64,000 nucleotides of DNA. Origin: Eulemur rufifrons. Taxonomy: Eukaryota; Chordata; Mammalia; Primates; Lemuridae. The notes beneath the pieces are model-generated. The model did no database searches. It was not told where the DNA came from and saw only the letters and a list, made by a program, of their open reading frames with translations. The DNA lies in NCBI RefSeq assembly GCF_041146395.1, contig NC_090990.1:48529501-48593500 (forward strand), written 5' to 3'. Shown in pieces: positions 24,260-34,598 of the stretch. Made by a program: the position numbers and the translations under genes. How positions within the stretch are numbered: position 1 is the stretch's first letter; the number at the start of each line of letters is the position of its first letter.

Positions 24260-24445
24260 AGTCTGTAGGCCGGGCACTGTGCAGGATCCTTTTGGTCCAT
24301 TATTTGATTTAGTCCTTACTTCAGTCCTATGAGATGGCTTTTATTGTTCCCATTTTACAGATAAAATAGAATTCAAAAGATGTTCAATAACTTGCTCATG
24401 ATCACAAATGAATAAGTGGCAGAAATGAGCATTTTCATCTAGGTG
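24260..24445 (-). repeat. MIR fragment
   Basis: 'gccgggcactgtgcaggatcc', 'tttagtccttacttcagtcct', 'cccattttacagataaaatag', 'catgatcacaaatgaataag' form a reverse MIR. Confidence 0.75.
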
Positions 24446-26140
24446 TGTACTTCCATTAAATATTCTACTGTCTTCTAAATGGTACATATTACTTTGCTAT
24501 TACCACAGTGATTTTACACAGAGAAGCTGCTACTCTGGTAGTACATATACTTAGAAATGTCTCACATTTTGCCATAAGCAGGTGAACAGGAGAAGAATGG
24601 AATCCACCAGTCGAGATCCTTCAGGGTCAAAAGTGGTGGCCCTGTCCCTCTCTAAAGCTGCTGGTGGCCATGGAATTGATGGAGCTCGAGTAGAGATGTG
24701 CTCAATTTTTCTCACTTAAAGTTCAAGCCTCCCTTTCATTAAAAAATAAAATAAAATATTATTAAACATCATTTTGTGAGGTGGAATTATTAATATTAAA
24801 CTTTCCACATAAAATAATCAGCCTTTTTTTAAAAAAATGTGGCCTTGGAAGGTAATATTTTTCAGGGAAGTTATTCATATTTTAAAATATTTTATCTGTT
24901 TTTGTTATCATTTTATCTGAGAAGCTGAACATGTGGTTATCTAAAGGAATGGATCTTGAGCCTGAGAACAAAATTCCTCAGAATCAGCACAATCACTTAA
25001 TGAGCATGTGAATTGGAATTATCTCTGCTGTAGCCCAAGAACTGAGTGGTAATTAGTGTCCAGGGACACGTGGGGAATGATTTCACTGTTAGTGGTGCCA
25101 AGAATCTATTCATTTGTCATCGGTCCCAAATTATATTCCATCAGCAATTCAATCTCAGCTTGGAAAAACCAAGTGACATATAACTAACTTTCTATAAAAT
25201 TAATACTGTAAAATGAGACCTATATTTCTGGCAGTTTCACTGTGAGCAGCAGTAAGATGAAGCTATGAAAATATCGAAGGGAAATGCTGTCGAGGTCTGT
25301 CGTAATCCTGCCACTTTTCAACCTTTGCTTTCTTGCCTGAAGTGCCGCCCTGGCTGCCATGCTTCTACTCCCAAGCTCCCTGAGGTCTGGGAGTGCTCGA
25401 TGAGCCATTGCATAAGGCTGACCACAGTAGTCGGCAATACTGCAAAAAGGTCTGTTACTATTGAAGGAGCCTAAGTGGGTGGTCGTAGGATGAGGGAGAA
25501 TGGGGGTCAGAGTGGAGTTGGGGTTGGAGTCATTTGAGGAGGGCCCCGAAATGTAGACACATAGCTCTTCCTGGTGAAATCACCTGTGTGAAATACCCAT
25601 TCCTAGGACGAGGGGCGGATGAGAGAAGCACCGCTTTCCACTGTGGTTTTGTGTTAAGCATTTTTCCTACTGGGGCAAATTTTTCTTTTTGGTTTCATAT
25701 TTTGGAATTTTATGTGCTGTAAGATCCCTGCCATACTTCCCATCTGACTTCAGGTCCCCTTAGGGGAATTTGTGCTGCTTTGGGCTCAGGATGTAGGAGG
25801 GGACTGAGGCCATTGGGGCTGGGGAGGATGTATGTGGCTTGTCTATTTCTTTTCCACCTGCTTCTAGGACCAGGAAAGAGGTAAGCCAAGGAGGTCTGTA
25901 CAAAGCAAACAACCCTTTTGTCTCCGCTGTGTGGCAGGTAGACAAACTAGAAGTGTCCCTTTGCAAGGTCTCAGTGGGTCAACATCCTGTTCCTGTGCAA
26001 GCTCAGTCAGCGATGCTGACGTGTGGCTTCTGTGGCCATTTGGCAGACAGTCACCATCAGTAAATAAGGAAATGTAGAAAGTGTGCTTATCTCTGTGAAA
26101 AGGTGAAGCCGGAGGTGAGGTGATTTTTTTTAAACCAGGT
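24446..26140. other. Unique sequence, no gene seen
   Basis: Includes an AT-rich stretch (24700-25200) and a moderately GC-rich one (25480-26060). Opposing overlapping frames at 25760-26145 have no recognised domain. Confidence 0.4.
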
Positions 26141-26154
26141 TTCACAGACTTGAA

Positions 26155-26290
26155 TACTGGTCAGCGCAGACTGCCTGGAGGTGTGGGGCACTAGAGTCAA
26201 ACAGACCTGGATTTGAATGCCAGTTGTTCCAATTATTAAAGTTCATCTTGTGTTCCAACTCAGACTCATTTTGTGTTGAAAAAAACGCTG
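26155..26290 (+). repeat. Possible MIR fragment
   Basis: 'actagagtcaaacagacctgg' followed by 'atttgaatgccagttgttcc' is the forward MIR 5' region; the continuation is lost. Confidence 0.5.
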
Positions 26291-26462
26291 TGGCAGATCC
26301 CAGGCTTAATGCGCAAAAAGATCCATAATTGATTAATGATGCCTGCGCTGGATTGAAGGGGGCTGGGGAGATGCGGAGGAGGAATTGACAGCGTATGTGC
26401 CTTACATGCAATGACCCTGGGTCCGCCAAGATCCTGTCCAGCACTATTGTCCTGTAATAATG

Positions 26463-26463
<1 letters not shown>

Positions 26464-26495
<32 letters not shown>

Positions 26496-26508
26496 CACGC
26501 GTGCATGT
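26464..26508. repeat. Dinucleotide (TG)n tract with alternating GC extension
   Basis: 45 bp of strictly alternating purine/pyrimidine: about 14 TG units then 'gcgtgcacgcgtgcatgt', which includes the palindrome TGCACGCGTGCA (26494-26505). Such tracts can adopt Z-DNA. Confidence 0.9.
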
Positions 26509-26639
26509 TAGACATAGCCTAAAAGGAGGTTAGCATAATCCCATTACAATGTTAGTAGGATGGTGCCATGGCTTACATTTTCAAAAACTACAACAAAAAC
26601 CATGATTTGTATACTATAGTCTATTACTGACGAGTGTAT

Positions 26640-27060
26640 TATGTCCTTTAGGTTGTTGATTTGCATGTTTGTTTTAATTTATGATGATTTTTGAAAATTA
26701 TCTCTTTAAGTTTAGTTACCACAAATGACTCTTTATATTCAAATACTTAGCTTTCATTTGTCTTGACTTAAAGTTCCAATGTAGAGAAATGAATTTCTCT
26801 TTTCCCAAAAATGCTACCGATTCACAAACACAAGCAATGAAATCAGCAGTAGGAGCAACGTTGCTCTTATTTTTCACCAGAAGGCTATTGGATATATTAG
26901 TCTTCTAATAAGAAGATCAATCTATTGATCGTCTAACAAGAAAAGGAAGAGTTTGATAATGTGTGGTCATTTCTGCAAGTTCCCTTTTTGTTAATGTAAT
27001 ATTTTGAATTTTCAAGCCAGTTTTTTAAAGTAAAAATCTTCAGATCTGGCCTATAGATTG
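26640..27060. promoter_or_regulatory. Candidate conserved block upstream of the exon candidate
   Basis: Repeat-free. Contains the 14-bp palindrome GAGCAACGTTGCTC (26853-26866), whose halves are RFX-type half-sites (RGYAAC) in everted orientation; TCTTCT/AGAAGA (26901-26906 and 26911-26916); and GATCAAT/ATTGATC (26915-26921 and 26924-26930), again ATTGAT words as at 18194-18222. It lies about 330 bp before the exon candidate, where deep intronic conservation around regulated exons would be expected. Function is inferred. Confidence 0.35.
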
Positions 27061-27261
27061 TTCATTTGGATGGCCTCTAAAACGCAGGCGCCTCCGCCTG
27101 GCAACCACCGCGGCCATTCCAGTGTAATTAGCTATGGGAGTCTGGTGGTCTCTCTCCGAAGGCAGACCATTTGGAAACCTCCTATAATGCTTCTAACAGC
27201 CCATAAGTTACTATATTTAATATTGCCCTTGTCTTTCTCCCCTCCCTTTTTTTCTTTTCAG

Positions 27262-27333
27262 AAACAGAGTCGTCAGTCACTGCTGAGTTAGTGCCTACCT
27301 CATCATGGAACATTTCGAGTGAACTTGACAAAG
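27262..27333 (+). CDS. Probable internal coding exon, gene not identified
   Basis: The acceptor is excellent: a long pyrimidine run (about 27230-27259) ending 'tttcttttcag' before base 27262. The donor is AAG|gtacac, which is usable but weak at +5. The exon is 72 bp. Only one of three frames is open: the first two bases complete a split codon, then 23 residues start TESSVTAE and end ISSELDK, and the last G begins the next codon, making a symmetric phase 1-1 exon. There is one N-glycosylation sequon (NIS) and no hydrophobic segment. Phase 1-1 exons are typical of secreted or extracellular modules, and skipping this one would keep the frame, which with the weak donor suggests alternative splicing. 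A repeat-free, palindrome-rich stretch lies just upstream and a CpG-containing stretch (27080-27115) abuts it. I cannot name the gene. A chance pairing of splice-like signals, or a non-coding RNA exon, is the alternative. Confidence 0.5.
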
Positions 27334-28149
27334 GTACACAGTGGGGACACATGGGGCGGCGAGGGGGGAGGCATGAAACTCCATTTTTAATCCTGGCATG
27401 ACCCTTTTTGAAATCAGCTGTTTTCCAGATCACTAGGAGAAGATGGGGGCTGAAGTAAATTTCCAGCTTACTTTGTCATCATTTAACATTTGATTACTTG
27501 GAATTCTGTTATATCTGGAGTTTTTTTTTTTTTTTTTCCCTCTCTTTCCTTTCCCTTCTTCCTCTAAAATGTTCCACATGGTAAAAATGCTTCAAGATGT
27601 GAAATAGGGTCGTTTCTGACCTTCCTGACACTACATCTAGTGGATCTTATTTAGGGGATTTGATTCAGCCTTAGCCAGGATTGATCAGAGCTGTTTGCTG
27701 GGTGACCTTTCCCAATGAGCATTTGATGTGTTTGCAGGGTTCAGCACAGAGTATTTGGAATGTTTGTAATTGCCTGTGCATACAGATGGCAGCTTCCTGT
27801 GTGCACATGGGGAACAGGTTCCTGCTAGGAGCTCGTTGTTTAGCATTAATTGAGCCCCACCACATGCTTAGCGTTGACTACGCTATAGAGAGTCTCTGTC
27901 TCTGTCCTGGGGTGGTAGATCAGGACACAGCAAAGCCCCAGCAATCTGGCTCAACCGACCCCAAGCCTTAGTTCTTTCTCTTTATTCCCCTTATGTCCTT
28001 TTATGCATCTCCAGCCAAATTTCTGTTTCTTCTTATATATCCTGTGCTTTTCTGCCTCTCTACTTTTGTCTTTTTTTCCACCTGAATTATTTTTCCTTCT
28101 TTGCCAATACCCATTCTCCCCCTTCTGCAAGGCAACAAATTACGTTTCC
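27334..28149. other. Downstream flank of the exon candidate, otherwise featureless
   Basis: Includes a T run (about 27521-27538). The first 150 bp after the exon are repeat-free. No further exon seen. Confidence 0.4.
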
Positions 28150-28450
28150 TTTAAGACCAAGCATAAATTTTATATTATTCACAGTTTTGTCTGATTCCTC
28201 CAGCAGGAAGTGGCCTTTCCCTCTTTGGAGCTCCCATTTTCTCTGTTCCTCTCTTTGCATCGTCTATATTATATCGTAGTGATTTATATACCTGTCTGTC
28301 TTGCCCTTAAACCTGGAAGTTTCTTGTAGGTAGAATTTCTATCTTGTTTCTTTTTTTCTTTCTTTCTTTCTTTTTGCCTTGTGTCCCTCACAAAATCTAG
28401 CACAGACTCTTGTTCATAGGAAATCTTTAATAACTATGTGTGGAATGATA
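28150..28450 (+). repeat. L2 3' region with an internal TTTC microsatellite
   Basis: 'tttaagaccaagcataaatt', 'gaagtggcctttccctcttt', 'acctgtctgtcttgcccttaa' and 'cacaaaatctagcacagactc' follow an L2 in forward order. A (TTTC)n run lies at about 28350-28376. Confidence 0.65.
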
Positions 28451-28974
28451 AGTCAAATCTTATCTAGTGAGAAGCTACATTCATGCATATACGTACAAAT
28501 ACATTCAACAGACTTACTGAGTTTCTTCTTTAGTTCAGGCATGATTCTAGGTTCTGAGATTACTGTGGTAAAAAGAGCTCAGAAGTCATTGTCAAATATG
28601 GTCTTTTATGACCAGCACTCTATCATCTGCTATTACAGTCACTGAAAGTTGTATTTCCTCTCTGAGAAGAAGTAACTTTATTTTATAAAAGAGCAATAGG
28701 CAAAGTTATTTTGCTGGTTATACTTTATCAGGCATTTTACAATAGTGGGATGAAGTGAGGTGTCATTTCACCTTAAATCAAAGGACTTTTAGGATCATTT
28801 TTTTCTATTTTCAAATTTGATGTGGACATTCTTTTTCTATTATAATTAAAACAGATAAAAATAGAGCCTGTGTGTCATTCCTCCCCATCTCCAGCACCAA
28901 GCATAATGCCTAGCATTTGATTTTCAACAAATATTTGTAGAATATTTTTTAACTAAAAAGCAGGAAAGGACAGT
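28451..28974. other. Mostly unique, possible degraded L2 pieces
   Basis: 'attcaacagacttactgagtttc' and 'ggcatgattctaggttctgag' (28501-28560) look like a reverse L2 3' end; 'agcataatgcctagcatttga' (28901) a forward one. Both are weak. Confidence 0.4.
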
Positions 28975-29105
28975 GAATGTAAACTTAGTGCCTACTCTGT
29001 ACCAGGAACTGTGGTAGGCGCTTTCAAGTATGTAAACTCACTCTGCAAGCTCTTTATGGAGCCAACAGGAAAATTATATTATTGCATACTGCGTGCTGTT
29101 GATCA
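28975..29105 (-). repeat. MIR fragment
   Basis: 'cttagtgcctactctgtaccagg' and 'ggtaggcgctttcaagtatgt' followed by 'aaactcactctgcaagctc' fit a reverse MIR 3' half. Confidence 0.6.
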
Positions 29106-29520
29106 CCACGGCAGCTGAGTGCACTGTCTCCCAGGCATTCATATCCCCTCCTCCTGGGGGGCAGATTCCCTAACACGGAGACGCGGTAAAACAAAATCCA
29201 TCACTTGGTGTGTCCCGCTGCCTCCCTCGTCACCCAGCTGCTCTGTTCCACCGTCAGTCCCACGGTGACTCCCAGCCTCGCTCAGGTCCCAGTGTTCTGT
29301 TGAACAAGTCCAGTCAGTGGTATGAAACAGTTACCTGTCTATCCTTTCCAACAGGAAATGAAATTTAAAAGAGACAAGGCCACCCGAGAAGAGCCGTTGA
29401 AAGCTGCTATTGATGGCCCATGAGGGTAATTTCTGAAACAAATGCTTCAGAACCAAATACTACCTAAAATAAATTGATCCACAGGGGCTCAACCTCAGCT
29501 CCCCGGGAGAGAGCTGGGGT
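29106..29520. promoter_or_regulatory. GC-richer unique block, possible conserved element
   Basis: CpGs are locally enriched ('acacggagacgcggtaaa' at 29172-29189). Sequence from about 29290 to 29480 is repeat-free. It is too short and CpG-poor for a CpG island. Regulatory status is a guess. Confidence 0.22.
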
Positions 29521-30469
29521 GGGTGTGAGGAGGGCCTCTTTCCCCTTCTTCCCTATCCAGTCACAAGAAGTCTCAGAGGTTCTCTATAGAAGGCCAAATG
29601 TTTCTTTTGGAGAAAGGACTGGAAATTGCTCCCATAGGTAGCAGAAAGGGAGGGAGCCTACTACTTAAAAAAATACTGAGGCTGCTTCCAACTGCAAATA
29701 GTTCTCTGTGCTGACAGTCTAGATTTGGGGGTATTTTTGCCCTGGTTTGCCTTTTTAAATATGGCTTTCTTTCCCAGCTTGAAGCTTTATACATAGCAGG
29801 GAAGTGTACAGCATGGTTCTTATGAGCTTGGGCTCTAGAGTTACTATGACTCTGAGCTTCCTCTTGCTCTCCTGTGCAGTGGGGGTAGGGGGTATTTGTA
29901 TCTATCACCTAAGGTTGTTTTCCTGGCCAAAAAGCATGTCTGTGGGTCGCATGCCTGTGTTGTGATAGGATCGCCGCTTGCATGGTCACAGTAGACAGAC
30001 TAGACTCAGCCCTTAAGCCCACCTCTTCCCCAGAGCTTTGCCATCAAGGCCTGTGACCGGGTTCTCTAGTTGGGCAGTGGTTCTTCCTCTTGTCCCCCCT
30101 CTCTGTTACTTGGTTTGTTCTTGGCACATAATTGGTCTATTTAAATGGTATTAATTAGCCTACAGTTTAGAGCTTGATCCTTAACTAGTCCAAATGGGAT
30201 GACTGAGTCATTGTGCTCCTGATTGTATATATCTGGAGCTGTGTCAGTGAGTGAAGGTGGCAGAGCAGGGATGGACTAGATCTTGCCTTGGCACTTGGCA
30301 AGCTGATCAGCAGTCCCCCTGGGACTGGGGTCTCTGAGAGCTCATCCATCCTTGTGCTCCCTTTTCAAAACTGGTAGCTGGTTAGAGGAATTCCTGGGGT
30401 AGCCATGTAGTATTTTAAATCACCCAAATTCAGCAGGTTTGGGCCTTAAACAACATCTTTTTTTAATGA
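29521..30469. other. Unique sequence, no gene seen
   Basis: Contains a weak MIR-like piece near 29800-29900 ('gagcttgggctctagagttac'). The minus-strand frame 29573-29908 overlaps it and has no recognised domain. Confidence 0.4.
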
Positions 30470-30533
30470 CTTTTCTAAAAATTTCAAAATATTAAGGGGG
30501 TACAAATGTTTTTGGTTACATGGATCACTTTTG

Positions 30534-31600
30534 GACTTTATTTCTTTTTTATAATTTATTTTTATCTTTTTAAAACTTTTTTTTTCAGCATATTACAGGG
30601 TACAAATGTTTAGGTTACATATATTGCCTTTGCTCCACCCGAGTCAGAGCTTCAAGCATGTCCATCCCCCAGACGGTGCGCACTGCACCCATTAGGTGTG
30701 AATTTACCCATCCCCTCCTCCCCCCTCCCATCTGCCCGACACCTGATGAATGTTGTTACTATATGTGCACTTAAGTGTTGATCAGTTAATACCAGTTTGA
30801 TGGTGAGTACATGTGGTGCTTGTTTTTCCATTCTTGTGATACTTTACTTAGTAAAATGGGCTCCAGCTCTATCCAGGATTATACAAGAGATGCTAGATCA
30901 CCATGGTATTTTGTGGCTGAGTAGAACTCCATGGTATACATATACCACATTTTATTAATCCACTCATGTATTGATGGGCACTTGGGTTGTTTCCACATCT
31001 TTGCAATTGTGAATTTTGCTGCTATAAACATTCTAGTGCAGATGTCTTTTTTATAGAATGTCTTTTTTTCCTTTGGGTAGATGCCCAGTAATGGGATTGC
31101 TGAATCAAATGGTAGTTCTACTTGTAGCTCTTTGAGGTGTCTCCATATTACCTTCCACAGAGGTTGTACTAGTTTGCAGTCCCACCAGCAGTGTATGAGG
31201 TTCCTATCCCTCCGCATCCACACCAGCATTTATTGTTTTGGGACTTTTTAATAAAGGTCATTCTCACTGGAGATAAGTGATATCTCATTGTGGTTTTGAT
31301 TTGCATTTCCCTGATGATTAGATATGTTGAGCATTTTTTCATTGTTTCTTGGCCATTAATCTATCTTCTTTTGAAAAGTTTCTGTTCGTGTCCTTTGCCC
31401 AATTTTTCATAGGGTTGTTTGATTTTTTTTCTTGTTGATTTTCCTGAGTTCTATATAGATTCTAGGTATCAGCTCTTTATCGGATATGTAGCATGTGAAT
31501 ATTTTCTCCCATTCTGCAAGTTGTCTGTTTGCTCTCGTGATAGTTTCCTTGGCTGTACAGAAACTTTTTAATTTGACCAGGTCCCATTTATTTATTTTTG
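30534..31600 (-). mobile_element. Younger L1 3' fragment nested in the larger L1
   Basis: It has its own T-rich tail (about 30541-30588 on the plus strand), a different 3' UTR ('cagggtacaaatgtttaggtt', 'tgccttt gctccacccgagtc') and ORF2 C-terminus, ending 'gtcccatttatttatttttg'. The host L1 3' UTR reads 'ggatcacttttg' before it and resumes 'cttttgcaatgcttgag' after it, leaving a 6-bp 'cttttg' at 30528-30533 and 31601-31606 as a possible short target duplication. Confidence 0.92.
30879..31229 (-). pseudogene. L1 ORF2 C-terminal remnant (nested copy)
   Basis: A 116-codon open stretch contains '[14 protein letters not shown]', '[13 protein letters not shown]' and 'MWYMYTMEFYSATK', the conserved C-terminal block of L1 ORF2p with its CWWDC cysteine pair. 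It is the best-preserved ORF2 piece in the window, consistent with this being the younger copy. The upstream block (31407-31709) is in another frame. Confidence 0.92.
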
Positions 31601-32817
31601 CTTTTGCAATGCTTGAGTCACAACTATAAATTTGCTCATCATCCAAACAGTGTTCACTGTACTCACTGGGTAGGTTTTTCTCTCTCCCCTCCCCCTGCTT
31701 CATGTCCACTGAGTTTTACTTCCTTCTGCACACATGTGTACTGATCGGTTAGTTCCAATTTAATAGTGAGTACATGTGGTGTTTGTTTTTCCATTGTTAA
31801 GATACTACACTTAGGATAATGGTCCCTAGTTCCATTGAAATTGTTGCAAAAGGCAGTAATTCATTCTTTTTATTGCTGAGTAGTACTCTGTGGTATACAT
31901 ATACCATATTTCGTTAATCCACTCATGAATTGATGGTCACTTGGGTTGATTCCACATCTTTGCAATTGTGAATTGTGCTGCAATAAACATTCAAACACAG
32001 GTGTCTTTTTGATAAAAAGACTTCTTTTCTTTTGAGTAGATACCCAGTAGTGGGATTGCTGGATCAAATGGTAGGCCTACTTTTAATTCTTTGAGGAATC
32101 TCCATACTGTTTTCCATGGAGGTTGTAATAATCTGCAGTCCCACCAACAGTGTATAAATATTCTTTTCTGTCTGCATCCATGCCAGCATCTACTGTTTTT
32201 TAATAAAAGCCATTCTAACAGGGGTAAGGTGATATCTCATTGTGGTTTTAATTTTCACTTCCCTGATGATTAGTGACGTTAAGCATTTTTTTCTATGTTT
32301 ACTGGCCATTTGTCTGTCTTTTCTTGAAAAGCTTCTGTTTTTGTCTTTTGTTCACTTTTTAATGGGGTTGTTTGTTTTTGTCTTGCTGATTTGTTTGAGT
32401 TGTTTGTAGATTCTAGTTATAAGCCCTTTATTGGATAGATAGCTTATGAATATTTTTTCCCATTCTGTAGGTTGTCTATTTGCTCTGTTGACTATTTCCT
32501 TAGCTGTGCAGAAGCTTTTTAATTTAATCAAATAAATTATTTTTGTTGTTGCTGTAATTGCCATTGGGGTAGTCATAAATTCTTTGCCTAGGCTGATATC
32601 TGGAAGAGGTTTTCCTGCATTTTATTCTAGAATTCTTATGGTTTCATGCCTTACATTTAAGTCTTTTATCCATCTTGAATTAAATTTTGTGAGTGGTGAG
32701 AAATGGAGAACCTGTTTCATTCTTCTTCCTGTGGCTATCCAATTTTTCCAGCACCATTTATTGAATAGACCTTCTTTTGACCAGTGTGCATTATTGTCTA
32801 CTTTGTCAAAGATCAGC

Positions 32818-32894
32818 AGGTAGATGTCCTTATATCTGGGTTCTCTGTTCTGTAGGTAGATGGCATTATATCTGGGTTCTCTGTTCTGTTCCAT
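32818..32894. repeat. Tandem duplication inside the large L1
   Basis: 'aggtagatgtccttatatc' followed by 'tgggttctctgttctgt' is immediately repeated as 'aggtagatggcattatatc' and the same ending, a period of about 39 bp. The homologous part of the L1 at 10705-12075 has one copy. Confidence 0.85.
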
Positions 32895-33022
32895 TGTTCT
32901 GTGTCTCTATTTTTGTACCAATACCATCCTGTTTTGGTTACCATAGCCTTATAGTATAGTTTGAAGTCTGGCAAAGTGTTGCCTTTAGGTTAGTTCTTTT
33001 TGCTTAAGCTTGCTTTGGCTAT

Positions 33023-34218
33023 TCAGGCTCTTATCTGGTTCCAAACAAAGCATATTTTTTCTAGGTATGTGAAATATGATGTCAGTATTTTGATAGGGAT
33101 TGCATTGAATCTGTAAATAACTTTGGGCAGTATGGACATTTTAACAATGTTGATTCTACTGATCCATGAGCATGATATGTTTTTCCATTTGTTTGTGTCC
33201 TCTGTGATTTCTTTCCTCAGTGCTTTGTAGTTCTCCTTGTAGAGATCTTTCATCTTTTTGGTTAAGTATTTAACTAGGTATTTTATTTTCTTTGTAGCTA
33301 TTGTAAATGATATTGAGTCTGATTTGACTGTCAGCTTGGCTGTTATTGGCATATAGAAATTCTACTGCATATTGATTTTGTATCCTGAGACTTTACTGAA
33401 TTTATTTATCAATTCCAGGAGTCTCTTGGTGGAATTTTGGAGTTTTTATAGATATAAGGCCATATCATCAGCAAAAAGTGATAGTTTGACCTCCTCTTTC
33501 CTGATTGGGATACCCTTTATTTCTTTCTCTTGTCTGATTGCTCTGGCTAGGACTTCTAGCACTATGTTGAGTAGAAGTGGTGACAATAGGCACCCTTGTC
33601 TTGTTTTGGTTCTTAGGGGGAATGTTTACAACTTTTCCCCAATTAGTATGATGTTGGCTCTGGGTTTCTCATCTATAGCTTTTATAATTTTGAGATATGT
33701 TCCATCTATGCCTAGTTTTTTGAAGGTTTTTATCATGAAAGGGTGCTAGATTTTGTGGAATGCTTCTTTTTTTTTTTTTACATTCATTAAAATGATCATA
33801 TGGTGTTTGTTTTGGTTTTTGTTTATGTGCTGAAACACATTTATTGATTTACATCAATAATGCATCCTTGGGATGAAGCCCACTTGTTCACGGTGGATTA
33901 TTTTTTTGATGTGCTATTGAATTTGGTTTGCTAGTATTTTACTTAGGATTTTTGTAACTATGTTCATAAGGAATGTTGGTCTCTAGTTTTCTTTTTTTGT
34001 TGTGTCCTTTCCTGGCTTTGGTATCAAGGTGATATTGGCTTCATAGAATGAGTTAGGGAGAATTCCCTCCTTCTCAATATTATGGAATCATTTCTGTAGT
34101 ATGGGTACCAGCTCTTCTTTGTAGATTCGGTAGACTTCTGCTGTGAATCCATCTGGTCCTGGTCCAGGACTTTTTTTGTTGTAGGATTTTTTATTACTGC
34201 TTTGATCTCACTGCTCAT
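33023..34218 (-). pseudogene. L1 ORF2 reverse transcriptase remnant
   Basis: The minus strand encodes RT landmarks in broken frames. 34024-34218 carries 'IKAVIKNPTTKK' and '[10 protein letters not shown]', the region entering RT. At 33461-33484 the text reads LSLFADDM, the FADD form of the catalytic YADD box. 33023-33352 carries '[17 protein letters not shown]' and '[20 protein letters not shown]', the post-RT part. Stops and frameshifts separate these pieces, so no active enzyme is encoded. Confidence 0.88.
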
Positions 34219-34249
34219 TATTGTTTTGTTCAGGATTTTTTTTCCTTGT

Positions 34250-34363
34250 CTTTTTTTTTTTCTGACTCTAGAATAAGTTTAATCAATATCCTCATGGACA
34301 GAGAAGCAGATATTACATCTGCTGATTCAAATAGAGATCTTGAAAATTAAGTCTTTGATCACT
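34250..34363 (-). mobile_element. Small poly(A)-tailed retrocopy inserted in the large L1
   Basis: L1 ORF2 text is interrupted here by about 114 bp unrelated to L1. On the minus strand the insert ends in an A run (plus-strand T run 34250-34261), with ATTAAA at 34283-34278, 17 bases upstream of the tail, as in a genuine mRNA 3' end. The host L1 text 'caggattt' before and 'gatatttctatatcttcc' after suggests a duplicated target, though the copies are blurred by T runs. The parent transcript is not recognised. Confidence 0.6.
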
Positions 34364-34598
34364 GATATTTCTATATCTTCCTAATTGAGTCTTAGAAGGT
34401 TCTGTGTTTCCATGAATTTGTCTATTTCCTCTACATTTGCTACTTTATGTGCATAGAGATTTTCGTAGTATTCACAGATGATGTTTTGTATTTTTGTGGT
34501 ATCAGTTGTAATGTGTCCTTTATCATTTATGATTGAGCCTATTTGGGTCCTTTCTCTTCTATTCTTGGTTAACGTAGCAAGAGATCTGTCAATTCTGT

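Noticed and set aside
29106..29300. CpG island or promoter
   Set aside because: A few CpGs are clustered, but the stretch is short and the overall CpG density is low; no TATA/initiator arrangement or first exon was seen.
32584..33749. Plus-strand frames such as 32584-32823 and 33372-33749
   Set aside because: They are opposite-strand shadows of the L1 ORF2 on the minus strand.
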